Origin: Phallus indusiatus
Lineage: Eukaryota > Basidiomycota > Agaricomycetes > Phallales > Phallaceae
Direction of reading: 5' to 3'
Assembly (NCBI GenBank): GCA_027605045.1
Contig: JAQFWX010000027.1
Span: 310,001-374,000, forward strand
Length of the DNA stretch: 64,000 nt
Position 1 is the stretch's first letter; every line of letters starts with the position of its first letter. Under the pieces are notes generated by a model. That model saw nothing but the letters and a program-made list of their open reading frames with translations, ran no database searches and was not told the origin of the DNA. Made by a program: the position numbers and the translations under genes. Positions 1-12,885 of this stretch are shown here, piece after piece.

Positions 1-87
1 CAACACCGCTATCGTCAAGCAATTACAAACAACGAACCAACGAACCAGGAAAAAAAAACAAAAGGCCTTGAAAATCAAAGAAGAATG

Positions 88-3000
88 TCAAGCGTCGCCA
101 AGCTGTACACCTCCTTCCTGGGTGAAAATCAACATCTGCCTTCTCCCCAGCTCGGCAACACAATCCCTCACTTCCTCGAACGTGAAATGACTATTTCTAC
201 CCTCTCGATACCCAAAGCCTTCATTCATGAATGTCATAAGCGTCATTAGAGGTATATCGACCGCACCCTTTAGAGAAGTTCGGAAAAGATACGCGATACA
301 GTCGTGAGTGTAGTATAACCTATAGAAAGGATATAACAAAAATCAGAGAAATAATAAATGAGAACAAGTTCCAAATAGAGTGAAATGAAAGAAAAAATAT
401 ATATGTCCACTTACCGTGCTTCTGGAGAAACTCGAGCCATGGGTGTGGGAATAGGACGAGGGAGAGGAGGATGAGTATGATGAGAATGAGAGTGAGAATG
501 ATGGTGATGATGATGATGAGTAGTATGATGTCCCACGGCTTTTGGGCTCCTGCTCCTACTCCTGATGCTCCTAATACTACCACTTCTACTTCGGCTCCGG
601 CTATGCCGCAAGCGTTTAAGTTTCGAAAATGAAGAAGATCGACGATGACGATCATCTCTATCTCTGTCCCTGCCCCTATCTCTTTCTCTATCCCTTTCTC
701 TTTCTCTTTCTCTTTCTCTTTCTCTTTCCCTTTCCCTGTCCCGGTCACGTTCGCGTTCACGTTCACGGTCGCGCTCCCGGTCACGTTCATCGCGGTACAT
801 ATGAGCATGGCTATGCGTATGAGGAGAACGGTAGCCCATTCCTGGTGTTGAATGATGTACACTGCTTCCGGGCGTATGAGGATGACCGTGCGTGTCATAT
901 TGAGGGGGTGACCGTACAGCAGCAGCACCAGGTGGTAGTGATGGTGGTGGTGGAGGTGGTGGTGGTGGAAGCGGTTGCGGAGGAAGAGGCAAATTGTCTC
1001 TGTCCTGCTCTCGAGTTCGATAGCGCGAAGGAGGTGTCGAGACATAGGATGGTGGAGGAGTACTGTTCAGATTTGCCAATAACGCGTGTGTTGGAGGAGA
1101 ATAGTGTTCTGTTTTTCGTGGTTGAACTTGCATGTAGGAGGAGTGATATTGAGATGGTTCAGGAACAGTAGTATATGTCATTGAAGGAGCAGAGGGTGGT
1201 GGCGGTGGAGGTGGCTGCAGTTGGGAAGTAGGACGAAGAGGTGAGGTAGAATATACATCATGAGCTACCACTGGTGAAAATTGAGGATGAACTGGAGGAA
1301 GCGGTGCCGGTGGTGCTGGTGCTGGTGGAGGAGGCGGACTAATATACGGTTTTGTTGTTGTTCCTTTGTGAAACAAAGCGGATGGTTCATCCTCACTCCC
1401 AGAATAATAGTTCAGACGAGACGGTCGAGAGACTGATGGTGGTTGCGGCGGTGGTGGCGGTGGAAGCACTGGAGGCGAAACTGTCTGAGGTTTCGGGATT
1501 GGACACACGAGATCCATGTGAGACGAACGGTACGCTTCGCGGGGTAACCTCGGGGATTCATAAATCGGAACGGCAGGCTTGTGAGAAGAAAGATTATTAT
1601 TGTTGTTAATGCTAGCGGTGTTTGTGTTTGTGCTTGTGCTTATCGTCTCTTCTTGTTGGTGGTTATCGCCGACATTGATAGCACCATCACCACGACGAGG
1701 AGTATGCGATAACGATAAAGCAGGCGATGGACGAACAATCTGGCGGTGCTGCTGGTGTTGCTGTCCCTGATGATGAGAACGAAAGCTGGAACTGCCTTCT
1801 TCTTCCTCAGCTGCAGGGTGAGAGGACCAATTATCGCTTCGGGGTGATGGAACGTCCCTTGGTAGATTCACACGATCGCCAGCGTTAACAGTAGTATCTG
1901 GAACTAGCACATGCTGCTGTTGGTGCTCCTGCTGCTGCTGCTCCTCCTGGGGAGATCCAGATTTCGGGTTGACGTTTCTTCCTTCTCCTTCTCCCTCCCT
2001 TTCTCCTCCTCCAACTCCTCCAATCTCACCAACACTATCATCCTCTACTTGCGCTTTAACAGTAACCATACCCGCACCTCCTTCAGGCATGCTGCTGCTT
2101 GACGTCGCCGTCGCCATGATAGAGGGATCGATAGGACACCCGTTCTGCTCGTAGTTTTGCAGCTGATAAACAATCCATCGTTTGCCGTCACCAGTTGGAA
2201 ATGGTGGCAGGTTGATCTGTGATAGGACAGCGGGCGGGATAGAATCCACGTCAAAGTACATGGCGTAAGAATCGCCGGTAGAGCTGTATTGAGAGTTTGT
2301 GTAAAATTTTAGAAGAGGTGCGGTAGGAGGAGCAGCTACAAATTGAGAATAAAAAGGGTGTTAATCAGTGGACAAGTGAATAGAAGGATAGATGGAGACT
2401 GTACAGAGGTAGACGTAGCGATGGTCAGTATAAGGGTGGCTGGGTGGTGGCGACGGTACTGGGATGGGAGAAAAGGAATGGTGACCAAGAGTAGTTGTTT
2501 GGCCCTGCTGGGATGTTGACGGGTTTGACTGTCCTGCTCCTCCTGCTCCTGTTCCTGCTCCTCCGCCGCCCCCGCCACCACGCCGCTTGCGTGGTCGTCC
2601 ACGCGGTCGTCGACTTGACGACCGTGGCAGCAGATCCTCCACCTCAGCATCCAAGTCAGACTCCAGCTCGTCGTCGCGATCCATTGATCGCTGTTGTTCA
2701 GCAGAGACACGTGAGCTCGATGGCGTCGCTTGTCTGAGGTTATGAGGTGTGATGTTAGTCGATGCCGCTGCCGCTGCCGTCGCCACCGTGGACGTGGAAG
2801 TGGCCGTTGTTGTTGTCGAATTACGGTGTACGCGTCTAGAAGGACCGCTAATACAACCATGAGAAAAATAAGATAAAAAAAAGCCGATGAGATATGGGGA
2901 AAAAAAGGTCGTTTTAATTTCTTTTACCTAGTCACTGGTGCGTTCCTTTTTACGCACTTGCTAACGTGTTGGATCCAGGGCGCAGTGCAATAGGTCGAAT

Positions 3001-4228
3001 TCTTTCTCAGCTGGATCCACCTTCCGCATACAGCACAAAGCACTCGATGTGGTTCCACTGTTGTCGCGTTAGGATCTGAGATAAGAAGTTTCACACGCTC
3101 TGATTCTGTGCGGCGAATTTGTGGAGGGCTTGTGATATATGTGTCCGACGCGTTCGGCCTAGCTGCGGAGTCACTGGGACGTCGAGGATGATGATGATGA
3201 TGGTGGTGGTGGTTTGACGACGATGAAGGACTTGCACCAGGTAGGGTAGTAGCAGTATTAGCAGGTGGGAAAGTGGGAGGTGGGACTGAATCTTGGTGGG
3301 GCGTAAAGGAAGAGGACGCTCGACTAGGAACAAGTGAAGCCGCGGAGGACGGCGTCGTCATGTCTGATGGCGGCATAGGCACAATTGCGCTGGACGTATG
3401 TTCACGCTTTGATCGCCTTGTGGAGTTGGGTGGTTTAGGAGATAGTTTGGTGCTAATAGGCTGTTGCTTCCTTCGGCTGGAAACGACAACAACAACAAAA
3501 ACAATATCACAAGGAAAATAAAATAAAAAAAGAATATAGCTGTTAGGCGTCTAAAAAGGGATAGAAACCATTCGGTGAATAACCGCACCATGTCAGTTTA
3601 TGTTCCGTCCACGCGATAGAACAGAACCGTCTATCCTTTCTCAGTTGCACCCAAGTATCACAGAAGGCACAAAGAACTTGGTATTCCTTGATGTCCTTGA
3701 CTTGCTTATCTTTCTTAAAGGACACTAAACGCTCTTCTTCATTTACTTGAACTTTATAACGACGGAACGGCGTTGTATCTTCAATCAAGGAAGCCGATGA
3801 CGTATCCGAAGGAGCGGGACTGTGACTGACTTTCAGTATAAACCACAATATCGTGTGATAATATATATATATATCATGGTCCACTTACCTCGCTTTGCCA
3901 CACTTTCTGATATGTATCTCCCATAAACCAGTCTCGTTGCCATCACCATCAGTAATGTTTATCGACTCTCCACAGTTCGAGCATAGTTCTGATTGGAAAG
4001 GTGTTTTGATGGGCTTGAAATCTTGTACTTGCTGGTGCTGCAGTTGACTTTGTGAATTCGCTAGCGAGGGTTCTCGGGATACGAGGGAGTTGATAGAAAT
4101 GCGACTTTGCCTGATGTGGTGTGGCAATGCCAGGGTCCATAAGCGCCCATTTAGGACAGGGAGAAAGTAACATACCGAACTGGAGACGGATCCACCTGCA
4201 TGCGATCCGGAATTTCGCTGGATGACAT
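88..4228 (-). CDS. Triple CCHC-finger, AT-hook, RS-rich nuclear-type protein
   Basis: Seven exons: 4176-4228, 3889-4110, 3589-3825, 2928-3476, about 2405-2847, 415-2335, 88-319. They sum to 1219 codons with all phases consistent. Three fingers share the spacing C-x2-C-x19-H-x3-C (Cys61/Cys64/His84/Cys88; Cys144/Cys147/His167/Cys171; Cys318/Cys321/His341/Cys345), each followed by a basic residue. The second finger gets its last Cys only by splicing out 3477-3588, which supports that join. An AT-hook (RRPRGRPRKRR) lies near residue 430. A conserved-looking globular patch follows at about 508-560 (YFDVDSIPPAVL). Then come long Pro-rich, Arg-Glu/Arg-Asp repeat, SR-repeat and His-rich tracts. The last ~77 residues look like a winged helix. 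This suggests a nuclear DNA- or RNA-associated factor, by inference only; I do not recognise the family. The weakest joint is the donor at 2404-2405 (GTACAG). Confidence 0.75.
690..780. repeat. CTCTTT-type low-complexity tract coding Arg-Glu/Arg-Asp repeats
   Basis: A hexamer-like CTTTCT repeat on the + strand. On the - strand it encodes the alternating RE/RD repeat of the finger/AT-hook protein. Its + strand open frames are shadows of the repeat. Confidence 0.8.
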
Positions 4229-7200
4229 GCTATAGCAGAAAACAATCAAATATCCGAATTAGAATAAAATAACAAGTTGGATGTGTGCATGTTGTGAGAT
4301 TATCCAAAGTTCGGACTGTGAGACTTTAGACGCCCTAACGTACCTTGGTGGTGTGGTGTGGTGTGGCCCTCGTATCTCTTGGAAATTTCTATATTATCAG
4401 CGAGGATAATGTGAGAAACAGGCTGTCGATTTCCCTGTCGAGTAATGAAATTTATCGACTTGAAGGATTTATTTGTGGAAAAATGGAACTCTTTTTGAGG
4501 TGTGTGGAAAATGGCATGTGAGGGGGTTGTCCGATAGGTCGGTTATGAAATACGGAAAAACTCACCACAAATTGGAAGAAATTTATGAGCGGGTTAGAAG
4601 ATCGATATTTCAGAAGGATAAAATAAAATTTTGTTATGAGAATGAGTTTGGAATATGGAGTGTGTTGTGGTAAAAAGAAACAGAGCAAGTCGTGGGGGCG
4701 CAGAAGAGAGAGAGAGAGTCTGGAAAAGAGAGCAACGGCGATGGAAGAAGAGGCTGGACGTTGTGTGTGGGTCAAGTAAATAACCCAAATGGTGATACTG
4801 ACAGTTCGAGTTGAGAAGTGTAGCTATACGAAAATATTCCGTTCAAGAATATAAAAAAATGGGCCGGAGTCAGTGGCCAGAACTTGTCAAAAGCGTTAGG
4901 AGGGATGGTGATTGCAAAAACCAGAGAATGGCATACGGTCAACAAACTCCGACCAGCTCGAATAGTGCTCTGCCGTCGGTGCCGAACGGCTTATTATACG
5001 TTGTGATGCACTCTTCCTAAACGAGTGTACAACCTGCCTAGATATTTCTGACACAAATATAACCCGAGTTTATTGATTTTTGACACGGTGTCATCAGTCT
5101 AAAAATCGTATATCTCAGACAAAAAAGGGAGTCTTTGCCAAAACATTCAATACTGAGACTCTGAGCTGGGTTCATGGTCGCAGTTCCCACGCTTACTCAT
5201 GTCGGCAATCAGTCCAACCTTACTAAAGGGGGGAAGTTCTTTCTTGCGACTCAACGAGTCTAATCTTGTCTTGCTAGTCATATTTATTATATTTCCAAAA
5301 AATAAAAATTAGAACAAAAAAGGGTGTCGTTTTTTTGTGAGACTTATGGAATAACAAAGATAATAATACGGACAGCCGAGGGCCTTTTCTTTCCAGAATG
5401 TATGATGTGTCCGTATTTTGCCCTTGAAAGCTATATTTAGCAAGTCACCCCCACAATCAGATCGGCTTGTACACATTAATTAAGCTGTCTGATTGGCACA
5501 GTGAAACAAACGCTCAAACGGTCACTGCCGTGTCGCTACGAAACGCAAACAAAGGTACGATCTCAGAGAAGGAGGCACATCATATATGTACTAACATGCA
5601 TCTCATTCGAGCTAATCTATGCAAAAATAAAATTGAAATGTTCTCTCCCCCTGTGCGCATCTGCGATTAAAATGTCGAAATCGATGGAACCGCGCCCCTT
5701 ATTTGCACATGTACAGAAATGTATGTATGTATGGCCATGGCCAAACTCAATTGGAGTCCGTGTTTAAGCGACATTACGGAACTCGCCGTGATCTTTTGAG
5801 GGTGACCATTTGGCCAACCAGCCCCCGATTTCTTTTATCTCTTCGAACTTGAAACAAATACTGCTTCTCTTCTATGTATATAAAAACTAGCTATACTTGA
5901 GAATGAACTCTCGACTCCGCCAGTAATGTTATTGATGAAATTCAACACAATCGGATCCAATAGTCAAGATTTCAAATATAGAAACTAATCACTATTTAAA
6001 TAAGGAATTGTCTTCATATCTCAGAAAATGATGGATTTGAGTTCCCGATATACAACATACTTATGTACTCGCAAACCTTTTTTTTTGTTTTGCCGGTACA
6101 TTTTGGGCTATTGGTTGCATGGGATTGGAACTTTGGCGCCTTAACTCAAATTACTCCCCTATGATTCGTAGGGAAGAAGACCGCCTCAATTGAGGTCAAA
6201 ATACTCTTCCGAACCCTATACTAAGAAAATTAGGTTTGCATACAAGTGAGCTTTAAGGCGAAGCTTTGATCCTTGTGCCGGTTCTCGATGACCACCCCCG
6301 GTGACCGACTCGGAATCGGCGACGATCAGCTTCAATTACTGGCAGATATGAAAAACAGAAGTCAACGAGATAATCTAGGTATAATAAAGTGTCAAATGTG
6401 TCAGAAATGTCAAAGACGGACGTGGAAACTTCGGTTGCCAAATGCTTCGATCACGAAAATATTTAAGAGTATACCAACTTACCAAGATTGGTAAAGGTTG
6501 CGTTGAACACAATAAATTGTACATACTTTTAGACCTGTATCGTAATCTCATTTTGCTGTACTCACAAATCCACAGCTTTACACTGACAATCAATGCACTC
6601 TAGTAGACCATGGCAGAATATTTCACAAATATCACGAATATCACGGTGTCAAGAAGCGCCGCCGCCCAACAAGTTGAGTTTGCTTCCGATTCCAACCGCT
6701 ATCTACAGTACCGCTTACGGTAGCGTATGGTTTATGGCCGTAGGGGCATTCAGGGTGACTCTGAGAATCCACGAGGAGGGGAAATATCAACCGACACCGA
6801 ATTAGCCGGCCACCACGTTCACCGGACATATGTAGAAATCATAAATAAACCACCTCCTCGAATGAGGAAAGATTGCTCACACAGAGTGAACAGGGATGGA
6901 TATGAAGAATTTTGCGTACTGATGTTGTTGAATGGCGCAAAATCAAAGCTGGAGTACGTTGGACTCGTCGCTATTGAAATACATATAGGCTACTGATTTC
7001 CCCAACGATACCATCCACTTCCGTCATATTTCGTTTGATGAGGGATTGGTTTGATCAGGATATTGATACTAATGTACATATCACGACACAACATGAGAAC
7101 AGTCAGGAACACGCACATTGTGATGCGCCCTGTCTGCCTTCCCTGTAGGCGTGTCGTCAAGCTGAGACCAATATAAATTAGAATGGTAGCAGATATGCCG

Positions 7201-8685
7201 CAGGATTAGGGTTAGTGATGATAGCGGGGGCCAGTCCTTCCTATTCGTCAATTGCAACAAAAGAGATCAATGCCAGAGGCGCTACCTCAAATTACGGTCT
7301 GATAGTGATTAATTGCCAGTGTCATATAAATGCAATATTTTTTAGAATTGATGCTCCTAATATATTGAAGTATGAAGTCTGGTAATCATGAAATTATTAT
7401 GCACGCAGCACCTCCCTGTCAAGATACTACGAAAGGTCAAGTTGCTAAAAGTAACATTTATTCATGATCGGCCATTTGAATATACCGATTTCATCTATTT
7501 TCCGTCTAGGGTTATTAAATGGTTTAGTTGTAGAGCATGTAATACGGGGAGCATGCTGCATGTATTTTATTCAAAGCCGCTTGGGTAGTTAGGCTTTACA
7601 TTCGGAAGGACACTTCTCCGGGGGGGATCCATTAAATGTAGAATTTCATTGGAATATTCATGAGTTTGACGGGTAATAGTAACTGCCCGGTAACAATGAA
7701 CCTTTAATACATCACATCCGCGAAGAGCCCTTCATCAATGCTTCCGTATACGGTATATGTAAACCGTACTTCCATGCCTAAAAGCTGTAGAGGGCGGTTC
7801 GCGCCATTCAAAAACTGGGGTAAAATGCAGCCAAGCTGTGCAGGTGATCGAAATATAAAAAGCACGGTCGCATTGATGATCCCTGGCTGGGTAATTGGAA
7901 CGAGTGTCATCGATTTTGACGCACTGGAAGCTTTTAGCAAACCCCGCATTCAATGCGTGCGTGCCATGTAGATCGATTTATTGACCATCGGGTGTTTCCA
8001 TGTCAAACCGCTGGCTGTTCGTATATGATTCAAAATGTGACAACAAGAAGGGGGGTGCTCTGTAGTGGGTAGTGCTAGTGATTTATGATTGATCATCATC
8101 TGTCCTGTAATCAGGATTTAGTCAGATCTTCATGAAGATGCTGAAACCAAAAGATGTCAATGTGATAGCCGTTATGGCGGTCATGTTATTCTTTTTTTGG
8201 CGGAGCTTGAGACTATTAGAAAGTTTGACGAAAGTCGGACATTTCCGGTTACTTATAATTCATGAGGCCGAGCGAAGACATATACAATTCTGTCAATTCA
8301 TAGGCATAGATTTATTACATAGTAGATTCGCTTTTCTTAAGTAACCTGTATTCATTCGTCGAGAAGAAATGCTATATAGCACACCTTTATAAAGCCACGG
8401 ATTTCAGTGGCTAAGGTCTTCCATCATACCAGATAATGGGTGGAGAAAAAAAAGGATGAGGAAGTCGAAGTCGAAAGGTAATTCTGATCTGATTTGTTAA
8501 TTTTTGTACAACATCGCTCCCTTCCAGCGAGACTTTATTTGACCGGGAGAAATGTAAGTGGTGTCAATACAATCGCCATGGGCGATTGTTGGTCCGAGTC
8601 CCAAACACAATGAAAATGAATGACGAGACATAAATGAACGTGTGTATCAGAAATCCGCCACCACACTGCGTACGTGATATAATCT
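4229..8685. other. Gene-poor interval
   Basis: Only short open frames without recognisable motifs or consistent splice patterns. The first few hundred bases should hold the promoter of the - strand finger/AT-hook gene. A small GGTGT repeat lies near 4350 and a GA run near 4705. No RNA gene or transposon end was seen. Confidence 0.5.
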
Positions 8686-9422
8686 TCAACTCCAGTGAAG
8701 CATTGTATCCGCGTTCGCAAGCTGGCGACTACCTGCAGCAGTCATGAAAGTTTGAAGTTCCAGGTATTGAGAAGTCGGGTGGGGCGGTGTGATAGATGAT
8801 TGATATTCCAATTCCCGATCGTTGAGTGTCGAGGTCTTTTTCCACTGGCAGATTGCGACATGAGCTTTGAGTGCATCTTTCCTATCAAAGGACCTCATAC
8901 TACAAGGGGAGTAGTCAGGTATACCATGATGCATGAGTCAGGTGGCGTTGCCCCACTCACCATGTGCAATGAAAAGTGTAACCATTTTCTCTGCATTTTT
9001 CGTGGCGGAGTGCACTGGCTCTGTGTCCGAACCATGTATAACTAAGAAACAATAATGTATGAGCAAAGGATTGACAGTAATTTTTTCATCAAATAGTACC
9101 AGTAGGGATGGATGCAAACAAACGGCTTGCCGCTACCTTTGGTGTGCTTGTACACGTGTTGCTTGATCTCCTCTTTGCTCACGAAGATGCGTCCTCTCTC
9201 TGAGCATTCTGGAAAAAGACACACGGCCAGAAAAGGTGATCTGCTATTGATATTGACGGCGCTGCCCTCAGATGACCATATCCATTGGTTCGCAAACCAT
9301 TGCCAATCTACGCAACGGTGCTGCGGACGATGAAAACCAAAGAGCATCAATAAAACGATAAAGTTTCTCCTCGATATTGTGCATGAAAATATTACCTTGA
9401 TATTCGACTGGTGGTTACTCAT
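8686..9422 (-). CDS. Three-finger zinc-finger protein, paralogue of 20524-21656
   Basis: Exons 9396-9422, 9100-9320, 8961-9041 and 8686-8899 give 180 residues with consistent phases. Finger 1 is Cys43-x4-Cys48-x15-His64-x3-His68. Finger 2 is Cys78-x4-Cys83-x12-His96-x2-Cys99. Finger 3 is Cys108-x-Cys110-x12-His123-x3-Cys127 (motif SFDRKDALKAHVAIC). The last two introns interrupt the codon of the second Cys of fingers 2 and 3 (TG|T), as in the paralogue at 20.5 kb. Start choice: the short first exon (MSNHQSNIK) is followed by a GTAATA donor, and a TATA-like box lies about 130 bp upstream. The finger-3 C-x-C spacing is one residue shorter than in the paralogue. Probable nucleic-acid binding protein; target unknown. 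The N-terminus is much shorter than the paralogue's. Confidence 0.72.
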
Positions 9423-10688
9423 GATCAGAAGACTTTTTTGGCCGGAGAAAAGAAGGAATGTGTAACTTGGATAGTCGCCACCAGGGTAGAACACTAAAGC
9501 GGGGGGAAGAAGGGATAAGGGGTAGGGGTGAGCTGACAAGACCTTTCCAAGCTTTTATAAGCATGCCAATTAAGCATCTCAATGTCAAAAAAAAAAAAAC
9601 AGCGATGAATGAATGAGATCCTTTAACCGTCCACTTCACATGATCCCTTTTAGCGCCTATGATCATTTATGGGACTAAAAGCAGTACCTTAAGTTTGACA
9701 TCGCACTTAGGCAATTTCCGAGCTTTCGACCCTTATATTTAGTTTCATCTTCCTTTTCGCCGATGAGTGAGTGAGTGAATACGGAGAGAGAGAAAAAAAT
9801 TCCCGACTAATCGAGAGATGGTGTTATTTTCAGCTCATCCACTCCGTATGCACATTGCAGCCCACCACGGTGCTTCCCCTTGCGGCGTTAACTAGTCTCC
9901 AGAGTATACTTCTTATCATGTTTGTGTTTGTAAGTGACATAACAAAACAGGGCGTATGTAACTCACAGTCATAAATTATATACCCATTTGATGGGCTTTG
10001 AACCTTGGCAATTCAACTCGCAGATTGTTTGGATATATTTGGTGCCCGGAGTTAAACTTCATTCAAATGCATCGTGTAGGGTTGTGTAAGGCTGGGTTTG
10101 GGGCGTCAAGAACCTTGAAAAATCATTGAAAAAACCGCTAACCACATGATATTCTCTCTAAAAAGAAAAATGTACCACGAGGGTATTGTATACACAGTTA
10201 CAATCTAGGGATTGCGATTCACTGTCAATGACATTGACAGGAGAAGAAACAAGCCAGGTATTCAGTTTACGGAAGAGTTTTGACAGTAAATGATTATAGT
10301 TGTGAATACAGATCTTGTTCTTATGATATTCCCTGACAATCTGTGTATATGAGGTATCAATGTTTGAGCTTCTAAGATGAGTTTTTTTTTCAAAACCTGA
10401 ATAGCAATATTCATTATATGACTTCCGGAGGCAGTGTTGATCAATTTTTTATCTCGTAAATGTATTGAGTTTAATGGAGTTAAAAAAAGTAGATTGTTTC
10501 GAGAAAATAACTTACATGCAACTTCATTGATTCATTCCCGAGCTCGGATGTTGAGGAGAAAAAAGTGGCGGAACACTGCGCCGCGGAATCAACCAGCTGA
10601 TACCAGCTGATACCGTGTGCCGTGACCAACCTTGTCGGACTTTGTCTTCACACGCCTGGTTTTTTTTCTCGTACTGCGTTGGACGACG
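9423..10688. other. Divergent intergenic region
   Basis: It separates the - strand finger gene from the + strand carboxypeptidase and must carry both promoters. Apart from the TATA-like box near 9552, nothing specific is supported. Confidence 0.5.
9552..9559 (-). promoter_or_regulatory. TATA-like box of the 8686-9422 gene
   Basis: TATAAAAG on the - strand, about 130 bp before the start codon. Confidence 0.45.
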
Positions 10689-12885
10689 ATGCTCGTGCGC
10701 CATGTTCTGTCTGCTGTTCTCTTTGGAATTGGTAGTTCAGTAGTTGCATCGCAATTACCTTTGAATTCCAAGTTTCAAACCTATGACACCGGCCTGCTGA
10801 ACCAAGTGGACGACATCAGAGCGTTATCTTCCAATGGATTCACTACGCTAAGGCATCCCATGTACCCGCGACACAGTGTAAGGATCAAGCAAAATGGCGC
10901 TGAATCGTGCGATAACAGTGTCAAGTCAGTGTTTTCGTTGGATGTGCTTACTGAGAATTCGGCTGAGCAAAGTCTTTTAATAGATCCTACACGGGCTACA
11001 TTGACATTGAGGCGCGGCACTTGGTAAGATAATACGCAATTGCCCTGATATACTCAACCTTAATTCATCACTTTTTATTAGTTTTTTACGTTTTTCGAAA
11101 GTCGGAATGACCCTAGCAAAGATGACGTGATGCTGTGGACGAATGGAGGTCAGTCATACCCATATACACGTAAAAGTTTGACTCTAAGCCCCGAGCCATA
11201 GGTCCTGGCTGTTCGTCATCCATTGGCTTGTATATGGAACTCGGTAATAAGACGATATTTCGTTTCTATGGATTATGCTTATAAATTTATTGGAATCAGG
11301 TCCGTGCAGGATAGAGTCTGAGAACTCGACTATATACAACCCCTACTCCTGGAATGAAAAGGCAAATATCTTCTTTATCGACCAACCTGTCGGTGTTGGC
11401 TTCAGCTATGCTGATTATGGCGAATCCGTCGTATGTAACTTTCTTAAGAAGTACATATTAAATACGCTTTGAGCTCATTGCGCGTATTACGTATGACGTT
11501 CAGTCGACTAGTGAGGAGGCCGCTAAGGATATCTCTGCCTTTGTTCGGATATTTTTCGACTCGTTTTCACAATTCAAGGGGAGAAAATTCCATTTGGCTG
11601 GTGAATCATATGGTGTAAGTTGTATCTAGATCTTGAATATACGCGTCATTGATGAACTAACTATGGTTTTTAGGGAAGATATATCCCTACTTTCGGGGCG
11701 CAAATTGTGGATGACAACAAGAAGGCCATCGCAAGCGGATTAGATCCAATAACTCTTGTCTCATTGTTGATCGGTATGTTAATCTACAACCATCACTGCC
11801 ATCAATCTCTAAGAAAAATGTCTCAAAAGGAAATGGTGTCACCGATGCTGCTAGGTGAGTTTAAACATAATAATAACGGCAGTCAGACCAGAATGTTGAC
11901 TTTTGTTAAGAATGCCTACTTCTTTCTATGACATCCAATGTACTGGCATAAGCCTTAGTCCCTTTCAAGATATAGCGGATTGCGTCAGAATGAAAAAAGC
12001 TGTAAGATGAACAGTGCTTTTACAGCTCGCCCTGATTGAAAATTATTTTTTTTAATAGATTCCCCGCTGTGAAGCCTTACTCAAAACGTCATGTGTCGAC
12101 TTGTATGACGAGATGAATTGTCGCGCCGCAGTTGAATTTTGTGATAATGAGTTTAGCGGACCTTTTTTCAAAACCGGTAAGCATCATTCCGCTAAAAGAT
12201 GCCCCGACGCTGATAAGTCGAGCGTTATAGGACGAAATATCTATGACGTTTCTAAGGATTGCGAAGGTGAAATAAGTGATACCCTATGTTACCCTATTAC
12301 CAAGTACGTTTTATTTACATCCGACCGCTAATTCAAGCCGGAATAGACCTTTTTAAATAGGACAATCACGAATTATCTTAATCAGCCGGAAGTCAGAGCG
12401 CAGCTCGGCGTAGATCCGACCGTCAGTAACTACAGCTCGTGTTCAAACAAAGTCGGGCGCGCTTTTAGAATCGCATTTGACGAATACGCTGTGCAAGCCG
12501 AGTACTATGTTGCCGAGTTGTTGGAACGTGGCATCAATGTGCTTATATATGTCGGGTCCTACGATATGATTTGCAATTGGGTAAGTACTGGGATGACTTA
12601 ATAATCATGTGCGCTGTTTAGCGATAAAGATATATTACTTACGCGATTCCGAATTAGGTCGGCAACGAACGATTCACCCTGAATCTCAAATGGACGGGGC
12701 AGGAGAAATTTGCGAGTCAGGTCTTGCGAGATTGGGTCGTTGATGGTCAACCGGCAGGCAAGACCCGCGCCCATGGCGGTCTGACGTTCGCAACGATTGA
12801 AGGGGCAGGACATATGGTTCCTTATGACAAACCCGCCCAGGCGTTGGCCCTAATCTCGAGATGGCTAGATAACAAAGAGCTGTAA
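10689..12885 (+). CDS. Secreted serine carboxypeptidase (peptidase family S10)
   Basis: Thirteen exons (10689-10924, 10984-11023, 11082-11148, 11202-11243, 11300-11430, 11504-11614, 11674-11773, 11830-11854, 11911-12001, 12059-12176, 12231-12303, 12361-12580, 12658-12885) encode 493 residues. The family hydrolyses C-terminal peptide bonds, usually in vacuole or secreted at acid pH. The N-terminus [20 protein letters not shown] is a signal peptide. Family motifs are intact: WTNGGPGCSS (substrate/oxyanion region), GESYGGRYIP (nucleophile Ser), [11 protein letters not shown] (catalytic Asp) and [10 protein letters not shown] (catalytic His). The intron at 10925-10983 is required to reach the family motif [13 protein letters not shown]. 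Length is normal for the family. Intron density is very high and one exon is only 25 nt. Vacuolar or extracellular location is not decided by the sequence. Confidence 0.93.

Noticed and set aside
629..1171. Long + strand frame opposite the finger/AT-hook gene
   Set aside because: It is the complement of repeat-rich coding sequence; composition is explained by the - strand exon.
4811..5020. Short + strand frame with WPELV motif, reminiscent of potato inhibitor I
   Set aside because: Only the first few residues fit; the rest lacks the inhibitor loop pattern.
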